Source of the DNA: Methylococcales bacterium
Lineage (GTDB): Bacteria > Pseudomonadota > Gammaproteobacteria > Methylococcales > Methylomonadaceae
Length of the DNA stretch: 37,317 bases
Assembly: GCA_009692395.1 (NCBI GenBank)
Contig: SHZG01000004.1
Span: 1 to 37,317 of the forward strand
Direction: 5' to 3'
In this document: one piece after another, positions 1-8,438 of the stretch
Layout of the letters: each line of letters begins with the position of its first letter
Position numbering within the stretch: position 1 is the stretch's first letter
Notes under the pieces: generated by a model
Seen by the model: the letters and a program-made list of their open reading frames with translations, nothing else
Database searches by the model: none
Told to the model about the DNA's origin: nothing
Made by a program: the position numbers and the translations under genes

Positions 1-73
1 CCAGTTCATTGCTATCATCGGTTTGTTAGTTCAAATTATCTTACTGTACCGCATTGTGGGAAGTTGTGGGTAA

Positions 74-193
74 TCGTGTGACTTAAATCCTAGCGAACAA
101 TACTGGGCGATTATTAAATCTAAAATTAAGAAATCTATTTCTGGTTATTCTGATTTATATTCTTGTATTGAATTTGTTTTGCAAACTATCTGA
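74..193 (+). pseudogene. IS630-like transposase C-terminal remnant
   Basis: The frame ending at the TGA at 191-193 reads DLNPSEQYWAIIKSKIKK and continues about 20 residues. The D-L-N-P-x-E-x-x-W pattern is the signature around the last catalytic glutamate of IS630/Tc1-type DDE transposases. The frame is closed upstream by a TAA at 71-73, and no other frame at 1-73 reads as recognisable transposase, so this is a broken tail. The family call rests on this one motif. Confidence 0.6.
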
Positions 194-249
194 AAGCTAA
201 AATACTATATCAACAACGTCGAATTCGGGCGCGATATTTATTCATAATT

Positions 250-268
250 ACAGATTTAACCCACTACC
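250..268 (+). repeat. IS terminal inverted repeat (right end of the left element)
   Basis: ACAGATTTAACCCACTACC here is the exact reverse complement of the 19-mer at 37171-37189, and partial matching continues inward for several bases. A short frame just before it (197-247, ...NNVEFGRDIYS then TAA) could be the end of this element's transposase, since insertion sequence genes often stop just inside the terminal repeat. The element lies on the + strand and its body is mostly outside the window. Confidence 0.75.
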
Positions 269-383
269 CAAAATAGCTAATCAGTTCTTATCTGAATACA
301 ATATAAATCAATGAATTGGAAAGCACAATTCCTGAAATATGACACTCCCTCATCAATTTGTAAGGACTGCCTGCCATTGAGCG
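269..383. other. Spacer between IS end and speA
   Basis: No gene, strong hairpin or clear promoter is visible. It holds the region downstream of speA and the outer flank of the IS end. A target-site duplication cannot be tested because the other end of that IS is not in the window. Confidence 0.5.
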
Positions 384-2222
384 TTATTTTTCTAAATAAG
401 TATAAGCCGTTAATCCCGCTAGTAATTCTTGTTCATAAGCATGCTGGTCTTTGCGACTGAGTTGACTATTCACTAGCTTTTCACGGTAGGCAATTTTTAA
501 TTCTTCGGTGCTGATATGCACATAATCCAATAAATCAGCGACATTTTCACCTTTGTGCAAATCGTAAAAATGGTAGCCGTTATCATCAAGTTCGATATTA
601 ATCGAATGGGTATCGCCGAATAAATTGTGCATATCGCCTAAAATTTCTTGATACGCGCCCAGCATAAAAAAGCCAATAAGATACGGCTGTTCGCTGTCAA
701 TAGTATGAATCGGTAGCGTGTGTTCGATATTCGGCCCATCAATATATTGGTCGATACGCCCATCAGAATCACAGGTTAAATCCTGTAATACAGCGCGACG
801 CGTGGGCTGTTCATTCAAACGATGAATCGGCATAATTGGGAAAATTTGATCTATCCCCCAGACATCGGGCAAGGATTGAAACAGCGAGAAATTACAAAAT
901 ACTTTATCCGCTAATTTCTCATCAAGTTCTTGCAAAATAGTGGCTTCGCTTTGATTCGTTGGATTGAGTTGATTTTTAATCTGCTGACAGATTAGCGCGT
1001 AATTATTTTCCGCGTTCGCTAAGCCATCAATAGTTAATTTATCTTGAGTGAATTGAGTTCGCGCTTCAAACAATGAAAACTGGGCATTGTGATAATGCTC
1101 AGTTAAATTCGCGACACGGGGTAACGCTAATAACTCGGCTTCATTGCTATAAACCGATTCCACATCGGTAACGTTGGTGATGAGTACCGCGTGATGGGCG
1201 GTCAACGCGCGACCTGATTCGGTAATAATATTCGGTTGCGGTAGCTTTTTTTCTGCGCAAATATCAGCAAAACTGCGGACGATATTTTGCGCGTATTCAT
1301 CTAAACTGTAGTTAATAGACGATTCACGGCGTGAACGACTGCCGTCATAATCCACGCCCAAACCACCGCCTGCATCGACAATTTTTATGTCCGCACCCAA
1401 GCGATGTAATTCAACATAAAACTGCCCTGCTTCTTTGAGAGCGATTTTAATGTCATGAATATTGGCAATTTGTGAACCCATGTGAAAGTGCATGAGTTTG
1501 AGCGTGCCTAATAAATCCGCTTGTTTTAGACGGTCAATCAGTTGCAATACTTCATGCGCATGAAAACCAAATTTGGATTTTTCGCCGCCGCTGTTTTGCC
1601 ATTTACCCGCGCTGATGCTAGATAAACGAATCCGCACGCCTAATTGTGGCTTTACATTGAGCTTCGCCGCCTCTTCAATGATGAGTTCGAGTTCGAGCGG
1701 TTTTTCAATGACTAGATATAAATCTAAGCCCATTTTCAAACCAATCAACGCCAAGCGAATATAAGCACGGTCTTTATAACCATTACAAATAACCACGCCT
1801 TTTTTAGATAACGCCATAATGACAAGTAATTCTGGCTTACTGCCCGCTTCCAAACCAATGTTATCGGCCGCTAAAATACCTTCCACAACTTTACGTTGTT
1901 GATTGACTTTAATGGGATAAACAGGCGTGTAGCTACCTTGATAATTGTGCTGTACACAGGCTTTGGCAAAGGCGTTTTGTAGGCGTTTTACGCGGTCTTT
2001 TAAAATATCGGTAAAACGCACTAAGACAGGTAGTGATAATTGCTTGTCGTTGAGTGATAAGGCAATTTCATGTAAATCTAACTCAGTTGCTTGTTCTGAA
2101 CTGGGTTTAACGCAGACATGACCTTTATCATTAATGGAAAAATAACCATCGCCCCAGTTGTCGATGGCGTAAGTTTGCGCTGATTGCTGGGTTGTCCACG
2201 TTGGGTTGGTGCTTGAATTCAC
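384..2222 (-). CDS. speA: Biosynthetic arginine decarboxylase SpeA
   Basis: PLP-dependent enzyme converting arginine to agmatine and CO2, the first step of the arginine route to putrescine. At 612 residues it is close to the usual 630-660 of the family. The PLP lysine is in YPIKVNQ (K105). The barrel motifs HFHMGSQ and GGGLGVDYDGS and the C-terminal CDSDGRID, which supplies active-site residues across the dimer, are all present. The start is GTG, supported by GGAG seven bases upstream on the minus strand. It stands alone and is divergent from kdsD. No typical signal peptide is evident, so a cytosolic enzyme is expected. No ornithine/lysine decarboxylase (fold type I) features are seen. Confidence 0.95.
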   Translation of the reverse strand: MNSSTNPTWTTQQSAQTYAIDNWGDGYFSINDKGHVCVKPSSEQATELDLHEIALSLNDKQLSLPVLVRFTDILKDRVKRLQNAFAKACVQHNYQGSYTPVYPIKVNQQRKVVEGILAADNIGLEAGSKPELLVIMALSKKGVVICNGYKDRAYIRLALIGLKMGLDLYLVIEKPLELELIIEEAAKLNVKPQLGVRIRLSSISAGKWQNSGGEKSKFGFHAHEVLQLIDRLKQADLLGTLKLMHFHMGSQIANIHDIKIALKEAGQFYVELHRLGADIKIVDAGGGLGVDYDGSRSRRESSINYSLDEYAQNIVRSFADICAEKKLPQPNIITESGRALTAHHAVLITNVTDVESVYSNEAELLALPRVANLTEHYHNAQFSLFEARTQFTQDKLTIDGLANAENNYALICQQIKNQLNPTNQSEATILQELDEKLADKVFCNFSLFQSLPDVWGIDQIFPIMPIHRLNEQPTRRAVLQDLTCDSDGRIDQYIDGPNIEHTLPIHTIDSEQPYLIGFFMLGAYQEILGDMHNLFGDTHSINIELDDNGYHFYDLHKGENVADLLDYVHISTEELKIAYREKLVNSQLSRKDQHAYEQELLAGLTAYTYLEK

Positions 2223-2412
2223 TGTTTAACTCCGTTAAGTCCTGTTGACGATAGCAACATTATATTCTGTCTTCGTGACTTTATAGTGAAGAAAGGTTTT
2301 TAGGTTACGCCACGCTGTGTCATAAACCACAGTTAATTTTACATTCGGTTGCGCGATATAGGCGTAAATGCTTTATCATTAGCCGCTTAATTTTAGAGTC
2401 CTCTGGTTGTTA

Positions 2413-3390
2413 ATGAAACTACATGATGAAAAGCTCCGCGCCTTAGGTCTTGCGGTTATCCAAGTGGAAACCCAAGCGATTGCTGCCTTAGCTGAACAGA
2501 TTAATGAGCAGTTTGTCCTCGCCTGTAAGCTGATGTTTGCTTGTAAAGGGCGCGTGGTGGTCACAGGTATGGGTAAATCGGGGCATATTGCAGGTAAAAT
2601 AGCGGCAACTTTAGCCAGTACGGGAACGCCTGCGTTTTTTGTGCATTCGGGTGAAGCCAGTCATGGTGATTTAGGCATGATTACCGCGCAAGATGTGGTG
2701 TTGGCGTTGTCTAATTCGGGTGAAACTGAAGAAGTCATCACTATATTACCGATTATTAAACGCTTAGGTGTGCCGCTAATTGCCATGACGGGGAATCCTG
2801 TCTCCACGTTAGCAAAGTTTGCCACCGCGCATATTAATGTGTCGGTTGAGCAAGAAGCCTGTCCGTTGGGGCTTGCGCCTACGTCTAGCACTACAGCGGC
2901 GTTGGTGATGGGTGATGCGCTCGCTGTCTCTTTGTTAGAAGCGCGCGGTTTTACCCGTGATGACTTCGCGTTATCACACCCTGGTGGCAGTTTAGGTAAA
3001 CGGCTGTTATTGCGCGTCAGTGATATGATGCACATTGGCGAACAAATTCCCTCGGTGTTGGAATCAGCGTTTATCAGTGAAGCATTGCTAGAAATGACGG
3101 AGAAACAATTGGGCATGACGGCGATTATCAATGCGCAGGGTCAAGTCAGTGGCATTTTTACCGATGGTGATTTGCGCCGTATGCTATCTAAGAATTTGAA
3201 CATTCACACCATCTGCATTATGGAAGTCATGACGACTCAATGTACAGTGATTAAAGCCGATATTTTAGCCGCCGAAGCCATGCAAATTATGGAACGCAAA
3301 AAAATTAATGCACTAATCGTGGTAGATGAGCAGCAACGCGCGGTCGGCGCGTTGAATATGCACGATTTAATCCGCGCGGGGATTGTGTAA
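2413..3390 (+). CDS. kdsD: Arabinose-5-phosphate isomerase KdsD
   Basis: Interconverts ribulose-5-phosphate and arabinose-5-phosphate, the first step towards Kdo of the LPS inner core. An N-terminal SIS domain (about residues 35-180, with GMGKSGHIAGKIAAT, SNSGET and ACPLGLAPTSST) is followed by two CBS repeats (about 200-325, with GIFTDGDLRR and MHDLIRAG). At 325 residues it is nearly collinear with E. coli KdsD. The track ORF opens at a TTG at 2407; I prefer the ATG two codons later, which begins MKLHDEKL. The stop overlaps the kdsC start (TAATG), so it is the first visible gene of the kds-lpt-rpoN operon. Confidence 0.95.
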   Translation: MKLHDEKLRALGLAVIQVETQAIAALAEQINEQFVLACKLMFACKGRVVVTGMGKSGHIAGKIAATLASTGTPAFFVHSGEASHGDLGMITAQDVVLALSNSGETEEVITILPIIKRLGVPLIAMTGNPVSTLAKFATAHINVSVEQEACPLGLAPTSSTTAALVMGDALAVSLLEARGFTRDDFALSHPGGSLGKRLLLRVSDMMHIGEQIPSVLESAFISEALLEMTEKQLGMTAIINAQGQVSGIFTDGDLRRMLSKNLNIHTICIMEVMTTQCTVIKADILAAEAMQIMERKKINALIVVDEQQRAVGALNMHDLIRAGIV

Positions 3391-3920
3391 TGATGAATAA
3401 CGAGCTGGTCGAAAAAGCCAAAAAACTGAAATTATTGATTCTCGATGTCGATGGCGTACTCACTGATGGCAAGCTGTTTTTTGATAATGATGGCAATGAA
3501 TACAAGTCGTTTCATGCGCGGGATGGGCATGGCATTAAGCTGTTACGGCAAACGGGTGTAGAAGTCGCGGTTATTTCAGGACGAAAATCCAATTCCGTCG
3601 CGCTACGCATGAAAAGTTTAGGTGTTGAATATGTTTATCAGGGGCATGAAAATAAAATTGCCGCATTTAATGAAATTATTGAAAAACTAGGCATTAGCCC
3701 AGAACAAGCTGCTCATGTTGGGGATGATGTATTAGATTTGCCCGTGATGATGCGCGTCGGTTTAGCCATTGCGGTACAAGATGCTAATTTTGCTGTTAAA
3801 CAACGGGCGGATTGGTGTACAGAGTTATCAGGTGGTTGCGGCGCAGTGCGTGAAGTGTGTGATTTTATTATGCAGGCACAAGGCACATTTGATGATGCAT
3901 TAAGCCCCTATCTCCAATGA
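3390..3920 (+). CDS. kdsC: 3-deoxy-D-manno-octulosonate-8-phosphate phosphatase KdsC
   Basis: HAD-family phosphatase that dephosphorylates Kdo-8-phosphate to Kdo. HAD motif I is LDVDGVLTDG (nucleophile D19, acid/base D21), motif II is the VISGRKS region, and motif IV is GDDVLDLPVM. The 176-residue length suits the capless, tetrameric KdsC group. Its ATG overlaps the kdsD stop by one base and its own stop overlaps the lptC start (ATGA), so it is probably translationally coupled to both. With kdsD it supplies the sugar without which complete LPS, the cargo of the following lpt genes, cannot be made. Confidence 0.95.
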   Translation: MMNNELVEKAKKLKLLILDVDGVLTDGKLFFDNDGNEYKSFHARDGHGIKLLRQTGVEVAVISGRKSNSVALRMKSLGVEYVYQGHENKIAAFNEIIEKLGISPEQAAHVGDDVLDLPVMMRVGLAIAVQDANFAVKQRADWCTELSGGCGAVREVCDFIMQAQGTFDDALSPYLQ

Positions 3921-4486
3921 AGAATTTAAGAAACAAAAAATTCTATCTGACGCTAACCACTGCTGCTCTCGTGAGCTGGGGACTGGTTAGACTGATAGAT
4001 GGTGATGAGTGGCAGAAAAATATCGCTCCCGTACACAGTACCGATTATTTCAGTAACGGCTATACTAAATTTGAAATGAATGAACTGGGTCGATTAAATA
4101 AGAAATTGATTGCCGATAAAGTCTCGCATTACAGTGATGATGACACCACGCATTCAGTCAATCCTGTGATGATTTTTTATAAAGAACACAGCCCACCGTG
4201 GGTGATTAAATCCGAAACGGGTATTTTGTCTGCTGATGGTAATAATCTGTTATTAAACGGCAAAGCCATTGTTAGTCGCGCTCAAGCAGAAGGCGTGACC
4301 GAACTGACCATTAATACGTCTAAGCTACGCGTACAACTAGACACGAGTTATGCAGAAACCGATGAATGGGCTGAATTAATGAGTCCACCCAATATCACTA
4401 CAGGCATTGGTATGAAGTTAGTTTTTGTAAGCCCTATTCATCTGGAATTACTGGCAAATGTGAAAGGAAAATATGAAACAAATTAA
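3917..4486 (+). CDS. lptC: LPS export protein LptC
   Basis: Bitopic inner-membrane protein that takes LPS from the LptBFG transporter and passes it to LptA. The sequence shows a basic N-terminus (MKNLRNKKFYL), one membrane segment (about residues 9-25) and a periplasmic beta-jellyroll with the conserved core WVIKSETGILS...LLLNGKAIV. Its 189 residues match the family. It overlaps kdsC by 4 bases and lptA by 14, the usual kdsC-lptC-lptA-lptB order. LptC is weakly conserved in sequence, so position adds much to the call. Confidence 0.92.
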   Translation: MKNLRNKKFYLTLTTAALVSWGLVRLIDGDEWQKNIAPVHSTDYFSNGYTKFEMNELGRLNKKLIADKVSHYSDDDTTHSVNPVMIFYKEHSPPWVIKSETGILSADGNNLLLNGKAIVSRAQAEGVTELTINTSKLRVQLDTSYAETDEWAELMSPPNITTGIGMKLVFVSPIHLELLANVKGKYETN

Positions 4487-4982
4487 TAAATGTTGTTGTG
4501 TGCTGTTACTTGGATTGTACAGCGCGTGTGCGTTCGCCCTAGAAACCGACAAAGACCAGCCCATTACCATTGATTCCAATACCGCGACCTATGATGATGC
4601 CACGGGTACCAGTATTTATACGGGTGCTGTCATCTCCATTCAAGGTAGTTTGCGTGTAGAATCAGACAAATTGGTGGTCTATTTTAAAGATGGCGATGCC
4701 GAACAAATGGTATTTACAGGTAATAAAGCAAAGTTTAAACAAACCCCTAACGAAGGGAGTGAGGATATAACAGGCGAAGCCTTAATAGGTGAGTATTATC
4801 CTAAGAAAAACCTATTGGTACTGAAAGATGAAGCGACCGTGTGGCAAGGTAACGGTACTTATTCAAGCAAACTGATTGAGTATGATAGTAAAACCTCAGT
4901 GGTTAAAGCGGGTGAAGCCTCATCGGATGCTATGCGGGTGCGGGTGACTTTACAACCGAAATCTAAAGAAAAAAAGAAGTAA
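4473..4982 (+). CDS. lptA: LPS transport periplasmic protein LptA
   Basis: Periplasmic OstA/LptA-fold protein forming the bridge that carries LPS from LptC to LptD. A signal peptide with a hydrophobic core ([16 protein letters not shown]) has likely cleavage near ALETD. The mature part shows the family's repeats: [33 protein letters not shown] and [12 protein letters not shown]. The C-terminus is basic (KSKEKKK). Length is 169 residues against about 185 in E. coli. The start lies inside the end of lptC and the stop overlaps the lptB start (TAATG), so coupled expression is likely. An unusual CCC run sits in the signal peptide. Confidence 0.93.
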   Translation: MKQINKCCCVLLLGLYSACAFALETDKDQPITIDSNTATYDDATGTSIYTGAVISIQGSLRVESDKLVVYFKDGDAEQMVFTGNKAKFKQTPNEGSEDITGEALIGEYYPKKNLLVLKDEATVWQGNGTYSSKLIEYDSKTSVVKAGEASSDAMRVRVTLQPKSKEKKK

Positions 4983-5707
4983 TGGCTATTCTCGCAGCAA
5001 CGCACATCATAAAATCCTACAACGGGCGTAATGTCGTCAATGGCGTTTCTTTACAGGTTCATACCAGTGAAGTGGTTGGTTTATTAGGGCCTAATGGTGC
5101 TGGAAAAACCACCAGTTTCTACATGATGGTGGGATTAGTTAAAGCCGATGAGGGCAAAATTACCCTCGATAATCATGATATTACTCATCATCCTATGCAC
5201 TTAAGAGCGCAGTTAGGTATCGGTTATTTACCCCAAGAACCCTCAATATTTCGTAAATTAAGTGTTGCCGATAATTTACGCGCGGTGTTACAAATTCGTT
5301 CTGATTTAACGCGTGGGCAAATGGAATTGGTCATTGAAGAGCTGTTAGAAGAGTTTCACATCACTCGATTACGCAATCAGCAAGCGTCCAGTTTGTCAGG
5401 CGGTGAACGGCGACGGTTAGAAATTGCGCGGGCATTGGCAACTAACCCACAGTTTATTTTATTGGATGAACCCTTTGCAGGTGTTGATCCTATCTCAGTA
5501 GACGATATTAAAAAAATTATCACCCAATTGAAAGATCGGGGTATTGGTGTCTTGATTACTGAACATAACGTCAGAGAAACCTTAGGTATTTGTGATCGTG
5601 CTTATATCCTAAACCAAGGTCAAGTGATTGCAGAAGGCGGCGCGGAAGCGATTGTTGCCAATGAACAAGTCCGCAACGTTTACCTTGGTAATAATTTTAG
5701 CCTTTAA
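4982..5707 (+). CDS. lptB: LPS export ABC transporter ATP-binding protein LptB
   Basis: ATPase that powers LptFG extraction of LPS from the inner membrane. All nucleotide-binding motifs are present: Walker [10 protein letters not shown] (about residue 35), Q-loop (YLPQEPSIF), signature LSGGERRR, Walker [13 protein letters not shown] and the H-loop histidine in ITEHNV. Length 241 is standard. It follows lptA with a one-base overlap and precedes rpoN by 18 bases, the conserved gammaproteobacterial order. lptF and lptG are not in this window; they are commonly elsewhere on the chromosome. Confidence 0.96.
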   Translation: MAILAATHIIKSYNGRNVVNGVSLQVHTSEVVGLLGPNGAGKTTSFYMMVGLVKADEGKITLDNHDITHHPMHLRAQLGIGYLPQEPSIFRKLSVADNLRAVLQIRSDLTRGQMELVIEELLEEFHITRLRNQQASSLSGGERRRLEIARALATNPQFILLDEPFAGVDPISVDDIKKIITQLKDRGIGVLITEHNVRETLGICDRAYILNQGQVIAEGGAEAIVANEQVRNVYLGNNFSL

Positions 5708-5725
5708 CTTATTGATAGCGGTCGC

Positions 5726-7174
5726 ATGAAGCAATCTTTAAATCTTCGCTTAGGGCAGCAACTTTCGCTGACTCCACAATTGCAGCAATCGCTCAAATTG
5801 TTACAGATGTCTACCTTAGATTTACAGCAAGAAATCCAGCAAGCACTTGAATCCAATATGATGCTGGAAATCGAGGAAGACAGCACCCCGCAACCTTTTG
5901 ATACGTCTTTCGATATTGACAAAAAAGCAACCAATACCGACTTACAAACCAGTGAAGGTTCACAAACCGATATTCCAGACGAATTACCCACCGATTTCTC
6001 GTGGGAAGACATTTACGAAAGCGCGTTAATACCGACGGGTAATTCCACTGATTTAATTGACTTTGAACCCCAAAATAGTAAAGCAAGCACTTTGCTAGAT
6101 TATTTATTGTGGCAATTAGCATTAACGCATTTTTCAGAGCGAGATCAAGCAATGGCTATTACCATCATAGATTCCATCAATGAAGATGGTTATCTTGGCT
6201 GTTCACTTGAAGATATTTTTCAAGGCTTGCAAAACCAATTGGATGACCTTGAATTTGATGAAGTTATCGCGGTACTGCACCGCATTCAAAGTTTTGAACC
6301 CGCAGGTGTCGGGGCGAAAGATTTGAGTGATTGTTTGCGCATACAATTACAACAACTACCCGATAGCACGCTTTACAAAACCGAAGCACTCACTATTGTG
6401 ACACAACATTTAGCTATTTTAGCAGCACACGACCAAGAAAAACTCATGCGTGAACTGCAACTAACAGAACAACATATACGTCAAGTAATTGCATTAATCC
6501 GAACCTTAGACCCTAAACCAGGTGCTAGAATACACGCATCGGATTATGAATATATAATCCCCGACGTGTATGTGGTAAAAATAAGCGGGCAATGGCAAGT
6601 GAGTCTTAATCGAGATGTCGCGCCTAAATTACGCGTTAATCCATTTTATTCATCGCTCATTAAACGCGCAGATAACAGTAACGATAACACCACGATGAAA
6701 AATCATTTGCAAGAAGCCAAATGGTTTATCAAAAGTCTGCATCACCGTAACGATACCCTATGGCGGGTTGCGCGGTGTATCGTGGAAAAACAAACGGCGT
6801 TTTTGGAACATGGCGCAGTTGCCATGCGCCCAATGATACTGAAAGATATTGCCGATGAATTGGAATTACACGAATCAACTATATCGCGTGTGACTACTCA
6901 AAAATATATGCACACGCCAAACGGCATCGTTGACTTTAAATACTTTTTTTCCAGTCATGTCGCAACAGAATCAGGCGGTGAATGCTCCTCAACCGCGATT
7001 CGCGCCTTTATTAAAGAATTAATTAGTACCGAAAATTTAGCAAAACCGCTAAGTGATGACAAAATAGCCACCCTTTTGAAAGAAAAAGGCATAATTGTTG
7101 CGAGAAGAACCGTTGCCAAGTACCGTGAAGCAATGTTTATTTCGCCATCGAATCAGAGAAAGCGCGTGTTATAA
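5726..7174 (+). CDS. rpoN: RNA polymerase sigma-54 factor RpoN
   Basis: Sigma factor for -24/-12 promoters that need AAA+ activators. The N-terminal region I is glutamine-rich (MKQSLNLRLGQQLSLTPQLQQSLKLLQ), followed by an acidic linker (about residues 45-110), the core-binding domain, a DNA-binding HTH region and the RpoN box ARRTVAKYRE at about 459-468 near the C-terminus. Length is 482 residues. It lies directly downstream of lptB, as in most gammaproteobacteria, and is followed by hpf. No sigma-54 promoter was identified in the window, though I could only scan by eye. Confidence 0.96.
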   Translation: MKQSLNLRLGQQLSLTPQLQQSLKLLQMSTLDLQQEIQQALESNMMLEIEEDSTPQPFDTSFDIDKKATNTDLQTSEGSQTDIPDELPTDFSWEDIYESALIPTGNSTDLIDFEPQNSKASTLLDYLLWQLALTHFSERDQAMAITIIDSINEDGYLGCSLEDIFQGLQNQLDDLEFDEVIAVLHRIQSFEPAGVGAKDLSDCLRIQLQQLPDSTLYKTEALTIVTQHLAILAAHDQEKLMRELQLTEQHIRQVIALIRTLDPKPGARIHASDYEYIIPDVYVVKISGQWQVSLNRDVAPKLRVNPFYSSLIKRADNSNDNTTMKNHLQEAKWFIKSLHHRNDTLWRVARCIVEKQTAFLEHGAVAMRPMILKDIADELELHESTISRVTTQKYMHTPNGIVDFKYFFSSHVATESGGECSSTAIRAFIKELISTENLAKPLSDDKIATLLKEKGIIVARRTVAKYREAMFISPSNQRKRVL

Positions 7175-7221
7175 ACGCGAACTGAAGTACCATTCATTAT
7201 TATTAAACAAGGAGTATTACC

Positions 7222-7509
7222 ATGCAAGTTATCGTAACAGGACATCATCTTGAAGTCACCGACGCATTAAAAGCGCATATCGACGACAAATTCGCTAAAT
7301 TGGCGCGTCATTTTGATAAAGTTACCGATGTACACGTTATTTTAAGCGTAGAGAAATTGGTTCAAAAAGCAGAAGCGACACTGCAACTGAGCGGTGCAAA
7401 ACTTTTCGCTGAAGACCATCAAGAAAATATGTACGCCGCTATTGATGCAATGGTTGACAAGTTAGATCGTCAAATCACTAAACACAAAGAAAAACATAGT
7501 CAGCATTAA
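7222..7509 (+). CDS. hpf: Ribosome hibernation promoting factor HPF (short form)
   Basis: Binds the decoding region of 30S subunits and promotes inactive 100S ribosome dimers when growth stops. The 95-residue sequence has the sigma-54 modulation/S30EA fold: MQVIVTGHHLEVTDALKAHI, then FDKVTDVHVIL, and MYAAIDAMVDKLDRQITKHKEKH. There is no C-terminal dimerisation domain, so it is the short type found with rpoN. A strong ribosome binding site (AAGGAG) sits six bases before the ATG, stronger than those of its neighbours and in keeping with a protein needed in high copy. Confidence 0.95.
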   Translation: MQVIVTGHHLEVTDALKAHIDDKFAKLARHFDKVTDVHVILSVEKLVQKAEATLQLSGAKLFAEDHQENMYAAIDAMVDKLDRQITKHKEKHSQH

Positions 7510-7523
7510 TAAAAAGCCAACAG

Positions 7524-7552
7524 GTTTAAGGTGCGTTTTTCGTGCCTTAAAC
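7524..7552 (+). promoter_or_regulatory. Hairpin in the hpf-rapZ spacer
   Basis: GTTTAAGGTGCG and CGTGCCTTAAAC form a 12-bp stem (two G-U wobbles in RNA) around a T5 loop. No T-run follows on either strand, so it is not a typical intrinsic terminator. It lies just before rapZ, where ptsN would normally be encoded, and could be an attenuating or processing structure or a scar. The structure is seen; any function is inference. Confidence 0.5.
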
Positions 7553-7577
7553 ATTGATGCTTATACCCCATAAACTT

Positions 7578-8438
7578 ATGAAATTACTGATTATTAGTGC
7601 TTTATCGGGTGCAGGTAAAAGTACCGCCTTAGATACACTGGAAGATTGTGGCTATTACTGTATTGATAATCTGCCTGTGACTTTACTGGAAGATTTCATT
7701 GATCACGTCATGCTGGCGGACAAAAAAACCTATCAAAAAACCGCTATTGGCATAGATGCCCGCAATAAAAATGAAAGTCTAAGCAATTTTTCTGACCTTT
7801 TAGAGCTGATTCACAGCAAAGGCATAAGTTGCGACATTATCTTTCTACACGCAGCTGAAGCCACTTTACTCAAGCGTTATAGCGAAACACGCAGAAAACA
7901 TCCGCTCACCGATGCCAATATTCCGCTGAAAGATGCGTTAAACATCGAAAAGGTACTGTTAGAACCCATCGCTAGACACGCCAATATCGTAATAGACACC
8001 AGCCGAACCCATTATCATCAATTACGCGAACTGATTAAAGAGCAGCTTGATGAAAGTGACTCCAGACATATTGCGTTGCAATTTCAATCATTTGGTTTTA
8101 AAAATGGTATTCCTTTGGATGCCAGTTTTGTGTTTGATGCCCGCACCTTACCCAATCCCTATTGGATTCCAGAATTGCGTGCCTTATCAGGAAAAGATAA
8201 ACCTGTTATAGATTATCTTAAAGAACAAGCATTAGTGAGCGAACTTTTTCAGGACATTACTGATTTTCTTGAGCGGTGGTTACCGCGTTTTGATGCCGAA
8301 GGACGGAGTTATTTGACCATCGCTATCGGTTGCACAGGTGGACAACACCGTTCAGTGTATCTCGCCGACTTATTATGCCAACACTTTGAAAAGCCCACGC
8401 TTAATGTCATCGTCCGTCATCGAGACTTGACACACTGA
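7578..8438 (+). CDS. rapZ: RNase adapter protein RapZ
   Basis: P-loop protein that in enterics binds GlmZ/GlmY small RNAs, guides RNase E cleavage and so tunes glucosamine-6-phosphate synthase. The sequence has Walker A SGAGKST near the N-terminus, the CIDNLPVTLL segment, and a conserved C-terminal domain (FQSFGFKNG, DARTLPNPYW, IAIGCTGGQHRSVYLA). The track ORF opens at a TTG at 7554, but homologues begin at MKLLIISALSGAGKS, so I take the ATG at 7578 (286 residues). It closes the rpoN operon. ptsN is absent upstream, and alr follows on the other strand with no intervening base. Confidence 0.94.
   Translation: MKLLIISALSGAGKSTALDTLEDCGYYCIDNLPVTLLEDFIDHVMLADKKTYQKTAIGIDARNKNESLSNFSDLLELIHSKGISCDIIFLHAAEATLLKRYSETRRKHPLTDANIPLKDALNIEKVLLEPIARHANIVIDTSRTHYHQLRELIKEQLDESDSRHIALQFQSFGFKNGIPLDASFVFDARTLPNPYWIPELRALSGKDKPVIDYLKEQALVSELFQDITDFLERWLPRFDAEGRSYLTIAIGCTGGQHRSVYLADLLCQHFEKPTLNVIVRHRDLTH

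Noticed and set aside
1573-1764. Plus-strand ORF inside speA
   Set aside because: It is antisense to strongly conserved SpeA codons, with no ribosome binding site or recognisable product.
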